64,000 bases of DNA, from assembly GCF_900109575.1 (NCBI RefSeq), contig NZ_FOAF01000007.1, positions 212,676 through 276,675 on the forward strand, in the 5' to 3' direction. Under the pieces are notes generated by a model. It had not been told where the DNA came from, made no database searches, and saw only the letters and a program-made list of their open reading frames with translations. Positions 32,894 to 41,062 of this stretch are shown here, piece by piece; within the stretch, counting starts at the first letter, position 1, and every line of letters begins with the position of its first letter. Source of the stretch: Olivibacter domesticus (GTDB lineage: Bacteria > Bacteroidota > Bacteroidia > Sphingobacteriales > Sphingobacteriaceae). Position numbers and translations under genes: made by a program.

Positions 32894-33745
32894 ATGAAGA
32901 AATCTTTTTTAGGCGAATTGTATTATAAAGCATTCCAATCAGGCAATAAGCTTAACTTCTTTATAGCGATTAATACCCTTATTTTTTTATTGCTAGGCAT
33001 TCTTGTACTGGTAGATTTTTTTGCTAGAACTGGAATTGCCCCTTTATTGTTGAGACAGCTTGCGCTGCCCGCAGATCTAGGTGCTCTTTTATATAAGCCT
33101 TGGACTATTCTGACATATATGTTTACGCAGCAAGATTTTTTCCACTTTCTGTTTAACATGCTTTGGCTTTATTGGATCGGAATAATCTTTCTAGACTTCC
33201 TTAATAACAGACAATTGACCTTCACCTATATTGCAGGCGGGTTAACTGGAGGAATTATTTTTCTCATTCTATATCAATTCATTCCTGCATTCCAAGCCCA
33301 ACAGGCAATTCTTATAGGTTCATCAGGAAGTGTTTATGCTGTGGTTATCGCTACAGCAACACTGGTTCCGGACTATACCATTCGCATGCTTTTTTTCGGC
33401 AATGTTCGCTTAAAATATCTGGCCGCTGCCTTCATCGTATTGAATATCCTAGGGTTGGCCGGCAACAACATTGGCGGAAACCTTGCGCATCTTGGTGGTG
33501 GACTTTTTGGATTTCTTTATATTATTCAACTTAGAAGAGGAAATGATTGGAGCAAACTATTTAAAGCTAGAAATAAAAAACTGAGAGTTATAAAAAATGA
33601 AAAAGGCCCAAAGGGTAAAACACCCTTTACCAATCAAGAATATATTGATAGTATATTGGATAAAATCTCACAGTCAGGCTATAATAGCCTAAGCAAAGCA
33701 GAAAAAGAGGCTTTGTTTAATGCAGGAAAACAGGATCAGGACTAA
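32894..33745 (+). CDS. Rhomboid family intramembrane serine protease with C-terminal tail (second of two)
   Basis: 283-residue rhomboid. Catalytic serine in GSSGSVYAVV (about residue 142), histidine in NLAHLGGGLFGF (about 199), and the loop HFLFNMLWLYWIG. Beyond the last membrane helix is a cytoplasmic tail of about 70 residues (from about 215), basic at first and then ending in NQEYIDSILDKISQSGYNSL and SKAEKEALF; similar tails on Bacteroidota rhomboids are catalogued as a small domain of unknown function. It is a divergent tandem copy of the preceding gene. The following gene begins 11 bases later. Confidence 0.92.
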   Translation: MKKSFLGELYYKAFQSGNKLNFFIAINTLIFLLLGILVLVDFFARTGIAPLLLRQLALPADLGALLYKPWTILTYMFTQQDFFHFLFNMLWLYWIGIIFLDFLNNRQLTFTYIAGGLTGGIIFLILYQFIPAFQAQQAILIGSSGSVYAVVIATATLVPDYTIRMLFFGNVRLKYLAAAFIVLNILGLAGNNIGGNLAHLGGGLFGFLYIIQLRRGNDWSKLFKARNKKLRVIKNEKGPKGKTPFTNQEYIDSILDKISQSGYNSLSKAEKEALFNAGKQDQD

Positions 33746-33756
33746 ACTGTAAACGC

Positions 33757-34887
33757 ATGCCGCCCCGTAAAAAAAAGAAAAAAACAGGCTCGCTCACATG
33801 GGTAATTTTAGGGGTTAATCTATTATGCGTAATGGCGTTGCTACTTAGTTATTTGGCTCCGTACATTAATCCTAATACTTTTTGGCCGATTGCCTTTTTT
33901 GGGATTGCTTATCCATTACTGCTGCTGCTTAATATGCTATTTATAATCTTTTGGACTATAAAACGCTCAAAATATTTAGCTCTTTCTTTACTTTTTATTC
34001 TAGTTGGATACGCCCCCTTGAAAAAACACTTTGGCCTTCATGCGGCACCTGAAGAAAAAGTTATTAAACATCCTGATTCCTCTTCTATTCGAGTACTTAC
34101 TTATAACATACATTTATTCCGACGGGAAGATAGCGATGTTCAACCGAAAACAAAAGAAGAGGTTACTGAACTTATCAAATCGGTCTCTCCCGATATAGTT
34201 TGTTTACAGGAGTTTTATACCCGAAAAAAGGGCAAGCATAATATCAAACGGCAAATGACAGCGTCTTTAGGTCTACCATTCAGCTATTTCCATCCAGTTA
34301 TCGAGAATGAATATGAGGCCTATGGACTCATTATACTGTCACGTTACCCTATCAAAAACGCCGGCTCAATTCCGGCTTATAAAGGAAAGAGGACTTTAAA
34401 TGAGGTAATCTATACCGACATAGTAAAAGACGGACGGTCATTTCGGGTCTATAATATTCATCTTCAATCTATAGGCTTCCAGCCACAGGATTATGCCTTT
34501 GTAAAAGATGTTCAAAAACGTGCCTTTGAACCCGACAATGTGGCTTCAACTAAGAGGATAGGTGGTCGGTTAAAAAGAGCGTTTTTAGAACGTAGCATAC
34601 AGGCTAAACATGTAAAAGAAGATATAGACCGATGTCGAAAACCCTTTATAATTACAGGAGATTTTAACGATACTCCCTTATCTTATGCTGTTAATACCAT
34701 TTCAAGTAATTTGAATAATAGTTTTAGCGAAAAGGGGAGCGGTTGGGGCGTTACATATAATGGGGATTTTCCAAATTTTCAGATCGACTATATTCTGTCT
34801 TCAAAAAATTTTGAAGTCAGAAACTATCAAATTCTAAAAAAGAAATTATCAGACCATTATGCCGTTTGGAGCGATTTAAAATTATAA
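33757..34887 (+). CDS. Membrane-anchored endonuclease/exonuclease/phosphatase (EEP) family protein
   Basis: 376 residues. Two or three hydrophobic segments near the N-terminus (about 13-35, 43-66, 75-88) anchor a domain of the DNase I / EEP superfamily. Catalytic signatures: RVLTYNIHLF (Asn), CLQEFYT (metal Glu), IITGDFNDTPLSY (Asp/Asn) and the C-terminal SDHYAVW (Asp-His). The topology would put the catalytic domain outside the cytoplasm or at the membrane face. Substrates of this family range from nucleic acids to phospholipids, so no reaction can be named. It is the last gene of the aldolase-mutL-rhomboid operon; a 171-base gap follows. Confidence 0.88.
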   Translation: MPPRKKKKKTGSLTWVILGVNLLCVMALLLSYLAPYINPNTFWPIAFFGIAYPLLLLLNMLFIIFWTIKRSKYLALSLLFILVGYAPLKKHFGLHAAPEEKVIKHPDSSSIRVLTYNIHLFRREDSDVQPKTKEEVTELIKSVSPDIVCLQEFYTRKKGKHNIKRQMTASLGLPFSYFHPVIENEYEAYGLIILSRYPIKNAGSIPAYKGKRTLNEVIYTDIVKDGRSFRVYNIHLQSIGFQPQDYAFVKDVQKRAFEPDNVASTKRIGGRLKRAFLERSIQAKHVKEDIDRCRKPFIITGDFNDTPLSYAVNTISSNLNNSFSEKGSGWGVTYNGDFPNFQIDYILSSKNFEVRNYQILKKKLSDHYAVWSDLKL

Positions 34888-35058
34888 TGTGATTATCTTT
34901 GATTTACACATTTTGGTAATAAAATCACCATATAAACGCATATACGCAGAGTAACGAGTTTATTACGAATGAAATTATTAAATTCGCAACTTGAATAGCG
35001 GTACGACCTTGTTAAAAAATAATCATTCAAGTTCTTACAGGAAAAACTACATTTACGA

Positions 35059-36522
35059 ATGGATAGCAAATTAGTCATTTACAACACACTTAGCAGAAGA
35101 AAAGAGCTTTTTGAACCCATCAATCCCCCTTTAGTAGGCTTATATGTATGCGGTCCTACTGTGTATAGTGATGTTCATTTAGGCAATTGCCGTACATTTG
35201 TTTCGTTCGATCTCATCTTTCGATATCTACTATATCTCGGCTATAAGGTACGTTATGTCCGTAATATCACAGACGCCGGTCACCTCGAAGGTGACCGTGA
35301 TGAAGGTGATGACAAGTTTGCAAAAAAGGCTAAGCTGGAGCAATTGGAGCCAATGGAAATTGTTCAAAAATACACACTAGGCTTCCACGACGTACTCCGT
35401 TTGTTTAACACTTTACCGCCAAGTATTGAACCAACAGCTACCGGTCATATATCTGAACAGATTGAGATGGTGAAGCAAATTATTGAAAACGGTTATGCCT
35501 ACGAGGTAAATGGTACTGTATACTTTGATGTTGAAAAATACAGCCAAACCAACGACTATACTTTGCTTACAAACAGGCAGTTAGAAGACATGCTGAACAA
35601 TACGCGCGAACTCGGGGGGCAAGATGAAAAAAAAGGAAGATTGGATTTTGCACTTTGGATTAAGGCTAAACCTGAGCATATCATGCGCTGGCCATCCCCT
35701 TGGGGTATTGGATTTCCAGGCTGGCATATAGAATGTTCGGCCATGAGCAATAAATATTTAGGAAATCAGTTCGACATTCACGGAGGAGGAATGGACTTAG
35801 CGGCTACTCATCATACAAACGAAATAGCGCAATCTCAAGCCTGCAATCAAACTGCACCGGCAAAATATTGGATGCACACCAACATGTTAACGGTAAATGG
35901 TGCACGTATGTCAAAGTCAGCAGGAAACGGTTTCCTTCCTCATGAGCTCTTTTCCGGTAATCATCCACTGTTAAATCGTGGTTATGCCCCTATGTCCGTA
36001 CGCTTTTTTATGCTTCAGGCACATTATAGAAGCACGTTAGACTTCTCTAATGAAGCATTAGAAGCATCCGATAAAGGATATAAAAGATTAATGAATGCAA
36101 TTGCGCTACTTCCGAAACTAAAGGCCTCCAACACATCGGAAGTTAATATTGCGGAAATAAAAGATAGATGCATACAAGCTATGGATGATGACTTTAATAG
36201 CCCAATACTTATTGCCGAGCTATTCGAAGTAGTACGTATTATAAATAGCGTTTATGATGGCAAAACCAAAATTGACTTGAAAGGACTAGAGCAGTTACAT
36301 TTATTAATCAATGACTTCGTCTATAACATATTGGGACTAAAGGAAGACAGTGCTGAAAATAATGGAGATTTAGAGAAGCTCATGGACTTTCTTATCAAAT
36401 TACGTCATGAAGCTAAGATTGCTAAAGACTATTCGACATCCGATTTGATACGTAATAGCTTGCAGGAAATTGGTTTTCAATTAAAAGATAGTAAAGAGGG
36501 GACTATCTGGAGTAAATCCTGA
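35059..36522 (+). CDS. cysS: Cysteine--tRNA ligase
   Basis: Class I aminoacyl-tRNA synthetase charging tRNA-Cys. 487 residues. Seen are YVCGPTVYSDVHLGNCR (zinc Cys and the HIGH-like HLGN), WHIECSAMS and HTNEIAQSQ (zinc ligands), and the KMSKS loop as RMSKSAGN. The DALR-like helical C-terminal part starts near residue 330. A near-consensus -7 box TACATTTA (35048-35055) ends only 3 bases before the ATG, so the mRNA may have almost no leader. Nothing unusual in length. Confidence 0.97.
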   Translation: MDSKLVIYNTLSRRKELFEPINPPLVGLYVCGPTVYSDVHLGNCRTFVSFDLIFRYLLYLGYKVRYVRNITDAGHLEGDRDEGDDKFAKKAKLEQLEPMEIVQKYTLGFHDVLRLFNTLPPSIEPTATGHISEQIEMVKQIIENGYAYEVNGTVYFDVEKYSQTNDYTLLTNRQLEDMLNNTRELGGQDEKKGRLDFALWIKAKPEHIMRWPSPWGIGFPGWHIECSAMSNKYLGNQFDIHGGGMDLAATHHTNEIAQSQACNQTAPAKYWMHTNMLTVNGARMSKSAGNGFLPHELFSGNHPLLNRGYAPMSVRFFMLQAHYRSTLDFSNEALEASDKGYKRLMNAIALLPKLKASNTSEVNIAEIKDRCIQAMDDDFNSPILIAELFEVVRIINSVYDGKTKIDLKGLEQLHLLINDFVYNILGLKEDSAENNGDLEKLMDFLIKLRHEAKIAKDYSTSDLIRNSLQEIGFQLKDSKEGTIWSKS

Positions 36523-36626
36523 TTAAAATTGAATCATTTATAGTATTATCTCTAAACAAGTAGATATAAATTTACTTGACACCCTCGCAAATTTATTTTT
36601 TTGATAAAAGCGAAGTATTGTTAAAT

Positions 36627-37493
36627 ATGTTAAGAACCTTTTTAATTACCTTATATACATTTGTTTTTAGCGCTATGAGCTATGCGCAGCAGGATCTTAG
36701 CGAGCAAGTGAACGAGCTCATATCTGCAGAATATAACATGTCTGTCTTAGCCAAGAATAGGGGGCTTTTAACGGCCTATAAAACATATTCTGATGAATAT
36801 ACAACGTTTTTCGTTCCTTCCCCGATAAATGCCTTATCTTATTTAAATGGAAAGCCAAAGCTACCAGACGTCATGACCTGGAAACCAATTTATGCTAAGG
36901 TCTCAAAAAGCAATGAATGGGGCTTTACCACAGGGCCTACCGATTGGCAAAGCGTTGGCTATAGTAAAAAGTTTGGCGAATATTTATGTTTATGGAAAAG
37001 AGACCGAAAGGGGGTTTGGAAAATTGCCTATCGTGCAATAAGTGAGCATGGGAAACCCAGGGGAGATGTAAACACAATATTTGAAAGCCCTGCAAATAAC
37101 AAATTCAGGAAACTGCGTTCAAAAGCACGCATTAAACAGCGCGAAGATATTATCTTCAGTACGGATCAACTTTTTTCTACTATATTAAAAGCTGATAATT
37201 TGACCGCATTTAACGAATTTTTATCGGCAGATGCACGGATTTATATTCCTTCCTATAACCCGATTGTAGGATTAAAAAATATAAAATCTCTTTTACAGAA
37301 ACAGGAAATAATCATCGAATCCTCCTCCGTTGAGAAAGTAGATAGGACGTATAGCGGTGAATTAGCTTACAGCAGTGGAGAGGCCATTATACGTAAAGGT
37401 AATGAACAAATCAATTGCCGCTATATTAGGATCTGGGAAGTGCAGACAGATGCTAAGTGGAAAGTAGTGGTGGATATGTACTTCAAAAAATAA
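36627..37493 (+). CDS. Secreted protein with NTF2-like (DUF4440-type) half, function unknown
   Basis: 288 residues. Signal peptide at residues 1-22 ending SYAQ. The mature part has two similar halves: residues about 24-155 (ISAEYNMSVLAKNRGLLTAY...WKIAYR) and about 175-288 (STILKADNLTAFNEFLSADARIY...WKVVVDMYF). Each has the helix-then-sheet pattern of the SnoaL/NTF2-like fold, with a closing WK-I/V strand. Such proteins bind small molecules or are inactive; no catalytic residues can be named. I chose the ATG at 36627, because it directly precedes the signal peptide. The stop codon touches a hairpin that ends the convergent SurA-like gene. Confidence 0.75.
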   Translation: MLRTFLITLYTFVFSAMSYAQQDLSEQVNELISAEYNMSVLAKNRGLLTAYKTYSDEYTTFFVPSPINALSYLNGKPKLPDVMTWKPIYAKVSKSNEWGFTTGPTDWQSVGYSKKFGEYLCLWKRDRKGVWKIAYRAISEHGKPRGDVNTIFESPANNKFRKLRSKARIKQREDIIFSTDQLFSTILKADNLTAFNEFLSADARIYIPSYNPIVGLKNIKSLLQKQEIIIESSSVEKVDRTYSGELAYSSGEAIIRKGNEQINCRYIRIWEVQTDAKWKVVVDMYFKK

Positions 37494-37495
37494 AA

Positions 37496-37521
37496 GGCGA
37501 AAGATTTAACATTCTTTCGCC
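37496..37521 (-). terminator. Intrinsic terminator of the SurA-like gene
   Basis: A 9-bp stem GGCGAAAGA/TCTTTCGCC with an 8-base loop. On the - strand it is followed by TTTTATTTTTT, a strong T-tract that reaches into the end of the convergent gene. On the + strand no T-run follows, so it serves mainly the - strand. Confidence 0.85.
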
Positions 37522-37547
37522 CTCCCTATGCTGATTCAATTACTTAA

Positions 37548-38933
37548 TTATTTACTTGCCTGTGCATTGTTTTGTGCATCCTTCATCCAATCTTTCAATT
37601 CTGAGCAGGTGGTAAATTCATCGTCTATTCTAATATAAGTGGTTTTCCTACGTTCTTCAAACCATTCGCTAACCACCCTATTTAATTTGTCAGCTTCAGC
37701 AAGCTCCTTTATTTTTGCATAATCTTTTTCCAACGATGCACGGTGTGGCTCAGTTCTTGATTTTAGGTATAGAAATCGATAGCCGCTCTTTTTGGTTTGA
37801 GGATCAGCAAACTCATAAGGTTTCGAGTATCCCCCAGCTTTTAAAGTATCTATAGCGGAGAAATCAGCTGCATCTAATTGGTCTACGGGAATGTAGGTAG
37901 TTCGACTTTGTTGATTTGCTGCATTCAACATCATACCACCATTATATTTACTCATTTCATTACCGGAATATAGAGCCGCTGCTGTGGAAAACGGAATTTT
38001 ATTGTCCTTTACTTGCGTATACATGCTATCAATTTGTTTTTTAGCTCTTTGCATACTGGTTTCATTAGGTTTTACTCCAATAAGTATGTGCCTAGCTCTT
38101 ACCTGTTCTCCTCTGCGTTCTAACACCTGCAAAAAGTGAAAACCATACTCTGATTCAAATACGTTAGAAATTTCTCCTGGTTTTAACCTGAAAGCTACTG
38201 AGGTAAATTCTTTAACCATACTACTCCTGTCAAAAAAGCCAAGATCACCACCCGCAGAAGCCGAACCAGGGTCTTGAGAATACAAGCGGGCCATGGTGCC
38301 AAAGTCGTCCCCAGCTTTGATACCCATCCTAAGTGACTCTGCTCTATCATAAAAGGGCTGTTTCTCTTCTTTGGTCAATTTAGGATATATGACGATTTCT
38401 CCAACTTCAACTTCAGTATTATAATTCGGCAAGCTATCTTTAGGTATTTTTTCAAAATAGCGTTTTACTTCAAGTGGAGTAATACCGGTTTTTTCAGTAA
38501 TTTTTGCCTGCATTTTTTGTGCAATCAGCTGTTCCTTTACCGCTGGTCGCATCTCTTCCTTATACTGAAGTAATGACCGGTTTAGAAATTTCTCTAGTTG
38601 CTCTTGTCCTCCAGCCTGCCTGGTCATATAACGAAGCCTGTTATTAATATTGTCATCAACTTCATCTTCTCCTACCTCGATGGAGTCAATAACCGCTTGT
38701 TGTGTTAATAATTTATTGGTTAATAACTGCTCCAAAATATTACACCTTATGCTGGGGTTTGGATTATTTCCTTCCGACAGGTATTGCGCATATTGCATTT
38801 CAATATCAGATTGGAGAATAATATTTCCACCAACAACAGCAGCCACCTTATCAATCACTTTTACATCCTGAGCTTCGACGCCAACAATGCAAAAAATTGT
38901 TAAAAGTGCTAACAAACCGACATATTTCTTCAT
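37548..38933 (-). CDS. SurA-like periplasmic peptidyl-prolyl isomerase/chaperone
   Basis: Periplasmic foldase for outer-membrane proteins. 461 residues. The signal peptide is at residues 1-21 (LLALLTIFCIVGVEAQ). The N-terminal SurA chaperone region has VDKVAAVVGGNIILQSDIE (with Ile-Asp before it) and continues through residue 160. Two parvulin domains follow: the first with SQDPGSASAGGDLGFFDRSSMV and LKPGEISNVFESEYGFHFLQV, the second with VRARHILIGVK and a more degenerate end (YSGNEMSKYNGGMM). I chose the ATG at 38931-38933, because an upstream in-frame ATG at 38987 would spoil the signal peptide. It is monocistronic. Confidence 0.9.
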   Translation of the reverse strand: MKKYVGLLALLTIFCIVGVEAQDVKVIDKVAAVVGGNIILQSDIEMQYAQYLSEGNNPNPSIRCNILEQLLTNKLLTQQAVIDSIEVGEDEVDDNINNRLRYMTRQAGGQEQLEKFLNRSLLQYKEEMRPAVKEQLIAQKMQAKITEKTGITPLEVKRYFEKIPKDSLPNYNTEVEVGEIVIYPKLTKEEKQPFYDRAESLRMGIKAGDDFGTMARLYSQDPGSASAGGDLGFFDRSSMVKEFTSVAFRLKPGEISNVFESEYGFHFLQVLERRGEQVRARHILIGVKPNETSMQRAKKQIDSMYTQVKDNKIPFSTAAALYSGNEMSKYNGGMMLNAANQQSRTTYIPVDQLDAADFSAIDTLKAGGYSKPYEFADPQTKKSGYRFLYLKSRTEPHRASLEKDYAKIKELAEADKLNRVVSEWFEERRKTTYIRIDDEFTTCSELKDWMKDAQNNAQASK

Positions 38934-39109
38934 TTGTTGTATTTCTATTTCTATTATATTGCTGTTTAAAGGTGCTAAGTTACACAATCCCTTACACTCT
39001 TATCCATATTTAACGAAATTTAACAACAATATATATGATAAGACTTTTAATATTTTTCTAGTATGTTTGGATGAATAAAGTTAATCATTCGCTATAATAC
39101 ACAGACGCT

Positions 39110-39805
39110 ATGAACCAAATCAGCAGTCATCATAACAGCTATCTTCTTTTTATAAAACAGTTTCTTATATTTATTACGTTACTCCTTATTTTTCAGCTGA
39201 TTGGCATTATCTGTTCCTTAATCTATTCACAGGCAGCATTATTTTTAGCGGTAAATCGATTACATAACAATACAGCAGATAAAATTTTTATGGTTATTAC
39301 TCATTTAGGAGATTGGCCTGTAACATTGGGTTTCGCAATTTTTTGTTTATTTATTAGATTCAAGTATTCACTCGTGCTGCTAGCGACTATGTTATATACA
39401 GGTTTCTTTACGCAAGTAATTAAACTAATTGTCCAACATCCAAGACCTTCCATTTATTTTGAAGATATCACGCCTATATATACAATCAAAAACTATGTTC
39501 TCCAAAATTCATTAAGTTTTCCATCCGGCCATACCACCTGTGTTTTTTCATTGGCCATTACACTTTCATATATGGCAACCTCGAAAAACAAACAAGTTCT
39601 ATTTTTCTTTATGGCGCTTATTGTTGCTCTTTCAAGAGTCTACTTATCACAACATTTTTTTAAAGATTTGTTAGCTGGTTCATTAATTGGGACCTTCTTT
39701 GCGCTACATCTTCTGTGGTTATTTGAAGGGAGCAAATGGTATCAATCCGGTTTACTAAACAAAAATGTAATGACAGTATTAAATCGTAACAAGTCTGTTT
39801 CTTAA
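39110..39805 (+). CDS. PAP2 family phosphatase (membrane)
   Basis: 231 residues with about six membrane helices. The three phosphatase motifs are complete: KLIVQHPRP (KxxxxxxRP), SFPSGHTT (PSGH) and SRVYLSQHFFKDLLAG (SRxxxxxHxxxD). The family dephosphorylates undecaprenyl pyrophosphate, phosphatidic acid or lipid A; which one applies here is not visible. It is monocistronic, with 120-180 bases of free sequence on each side. The first 20 residues are hydrophilic (MNQISSHHNSYLL). Confidence 0.9.
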   Translation: MNQISSHHNSYLLFIKQFLIFITLLLIFQLIGIICSLIYSQAALFLAVNRLHNNTADKIFMVITHLGDWPVTLGFAIFCLFIRFKYSLVLLATMLYTGFFTQVIKLIVQHPRPSIYFEDITPIYTIKNYVLQNSLSFPSGHTTCVFSLAITLSYMATSKNKQVLFFFMALIVALSRVYLSQHFFKDLLAGSLIGTFFALHLLWLFEGSKWYQSGLLNKNVMTVLNRNKSVS

Positions 39806-39964
39806 ATCACAATTATCCTTTTTTACCTTCGAGCGCTTGCAACTAGGATAAAATTCTTATATTTTCGTTATAATTTACAAGAACCCATTTAGCATTTTTT
39901 GCCCAAATGGCAACACAAGTCATCTCGACCGAAATGAAATCCGATGGCCTTAAATTCATCTCCA

Positions 39965-40471
39965 ATGACAACATTAAACACCAATAATCCATATGCGTTG
40001 CGCTTTCTCCTAAACGAGACGGTATATGCCTTTGAGATCGCAAAAAAAGATGAAGAACCGAATCAAGAACCGCTGGCAGAAGTATCTCCAGCCTACCAAT
40101 TTTTAGGAGGAAATAAAAATCAAATTCTATATATTATAAACAACAGCAAACACGAGTACTTTTCCACCGCCGCTCATGATGCCTTTTCCAAAACCATTAA
40201 TGCCTTAGGGCTTTCTATGGAAGATATAGCGGTTCTCAATGTTGGCAATTATCCTCCTGTTTTATATTTCGATCAAATTTGCACCTACTTTGACCCGCGA
40301 AAGGTTATATTAGCAGGAGCGTCTCCAACACAGTTAGCGCTAAACGGACTATTGTTGAACGATCCCACTACTCTTAACAATATTAGGGTGCTGTATACCT
40401 TTTCATTTGAGGAAATGCTCACTGACATAGAGAAAAAAAAGACATTTTGGCAACAAGTTAAAACTTTATAG
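39965..40471 (+). CDS. Conserved hypothetical protein upstream of rdgB
   Basis: 168 residues, cytoplasmic. Alternating hydrophobic strands and amphipathic helices are visible (NQILYIINN, DIAVLNVGNYP, KVILAGASP), suggesting a small alpha/beta fold. I remember similar proteins in Bacteroidota next to rdgB without a known role; a distant likeness to DNA polymerase III psi subunits occurred to me but cannot be supported here. I chose the ATG at 39965; an in-frame codon at 39944 would add seven residues. The stop is 5 bases from the rdgB start, so the two are co-translated. Confidence 0.7.
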   Translation: MTTLNTNNPYALRFLLNETVYAFEIAKKDEEPNQEPLAEVSPAYQFLGGNKNQILYIINNSKHEYFSTAAHDAFSKTINALGLSMEDIAVLNVGNYPPVLYFDQICTYFDPRKVILAGASPTQLALNGLLLNDPTTLNNIRVLYTFSFEEMLTDIEKKKTFWQQVKTL

Positions 40472-40476
40472 CATTC

Positions 40477-41052
40477 ATGAACAATTTAGTATTTGCTACT
40501 AATAATCTGCATAAGATAGAAGAAGTACAGACCATATTGAAAGGACAGTTTACTTTAAAATCTTTAATAGATATTGGATGCACCGAAGATATTCCAGAAA
40601 CGGCCGATACCTTCGAAGGAAACGCAGGCCTTAAGAGCGAATATATTGTAAAACATTTTGGCCTAGATTGCTTTGCCGACGATTCCGGACTGGAGGTAAC
40701 TGCCTTAAACAACGAGCCAGGGGTATATTCTGCAAGATATTCAGGTTCAAGGGATATGGAGCAGAATATAAATTTACTATTAGCTAAATTGGGTAATCAC
40801 CAAAACAGAGCAGCACACTTTCGTACGGTTATATCTCTCCGACTGAAAGGCGAGCATTATCTTTTTGAGGGCGTAATAAACGGAACTATTACCCACACAC
40901 GTATGGGAATCGAAGGTTTTGGCTATGATCCTATCTTCATACCTGAAGGTCATAAAAAAACTTTTGCCGAAATGAGCCAAAAGGAAAAGAATAGTATAAG
41001 TCATCGGTTTATTGCCGTTAATAAGCTCTCATCCTTTTTGAAGAACCGCTAA
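40477..41052 (+). CDS. rdgB: Non-canonical purine NTP pyrophosphatase (RdgB/HAM1)
   Basis: House-cleaning enzyme that hydrolyses dITP, ITP and XTP to monophosphates. 191 residues with the family signatures VFATNNLHKIEEV (substrate phosphate loop), FADDSGLEV (catalytic Asp), PGVYSARYSG and GFGYDPIF. The length is normal. It lies 5 bases after the hypothetical gene and 10 bases before the PIG-L gene, so all belong to one operon. Confidence 0.95.
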   Translation: MNNLVFATNNLHKIEEVQTILKGQFTLKSLIDIGCTEDIPETADTFEGNAGLKSEYIVKHFGLDCFADDSGLEVTALNNEPGVYSARYSGSRDMEQNINLLLAKLGNHQNRAAHFRTVISLRLKGEHYLFEGVINGTITHTRMGIEGFGYDPIFIPEGHKKTFAEMSQKEKNSISHRFIAVNKLSSFLKNR

Positions 41053-41062
41053 TTTAACACGA

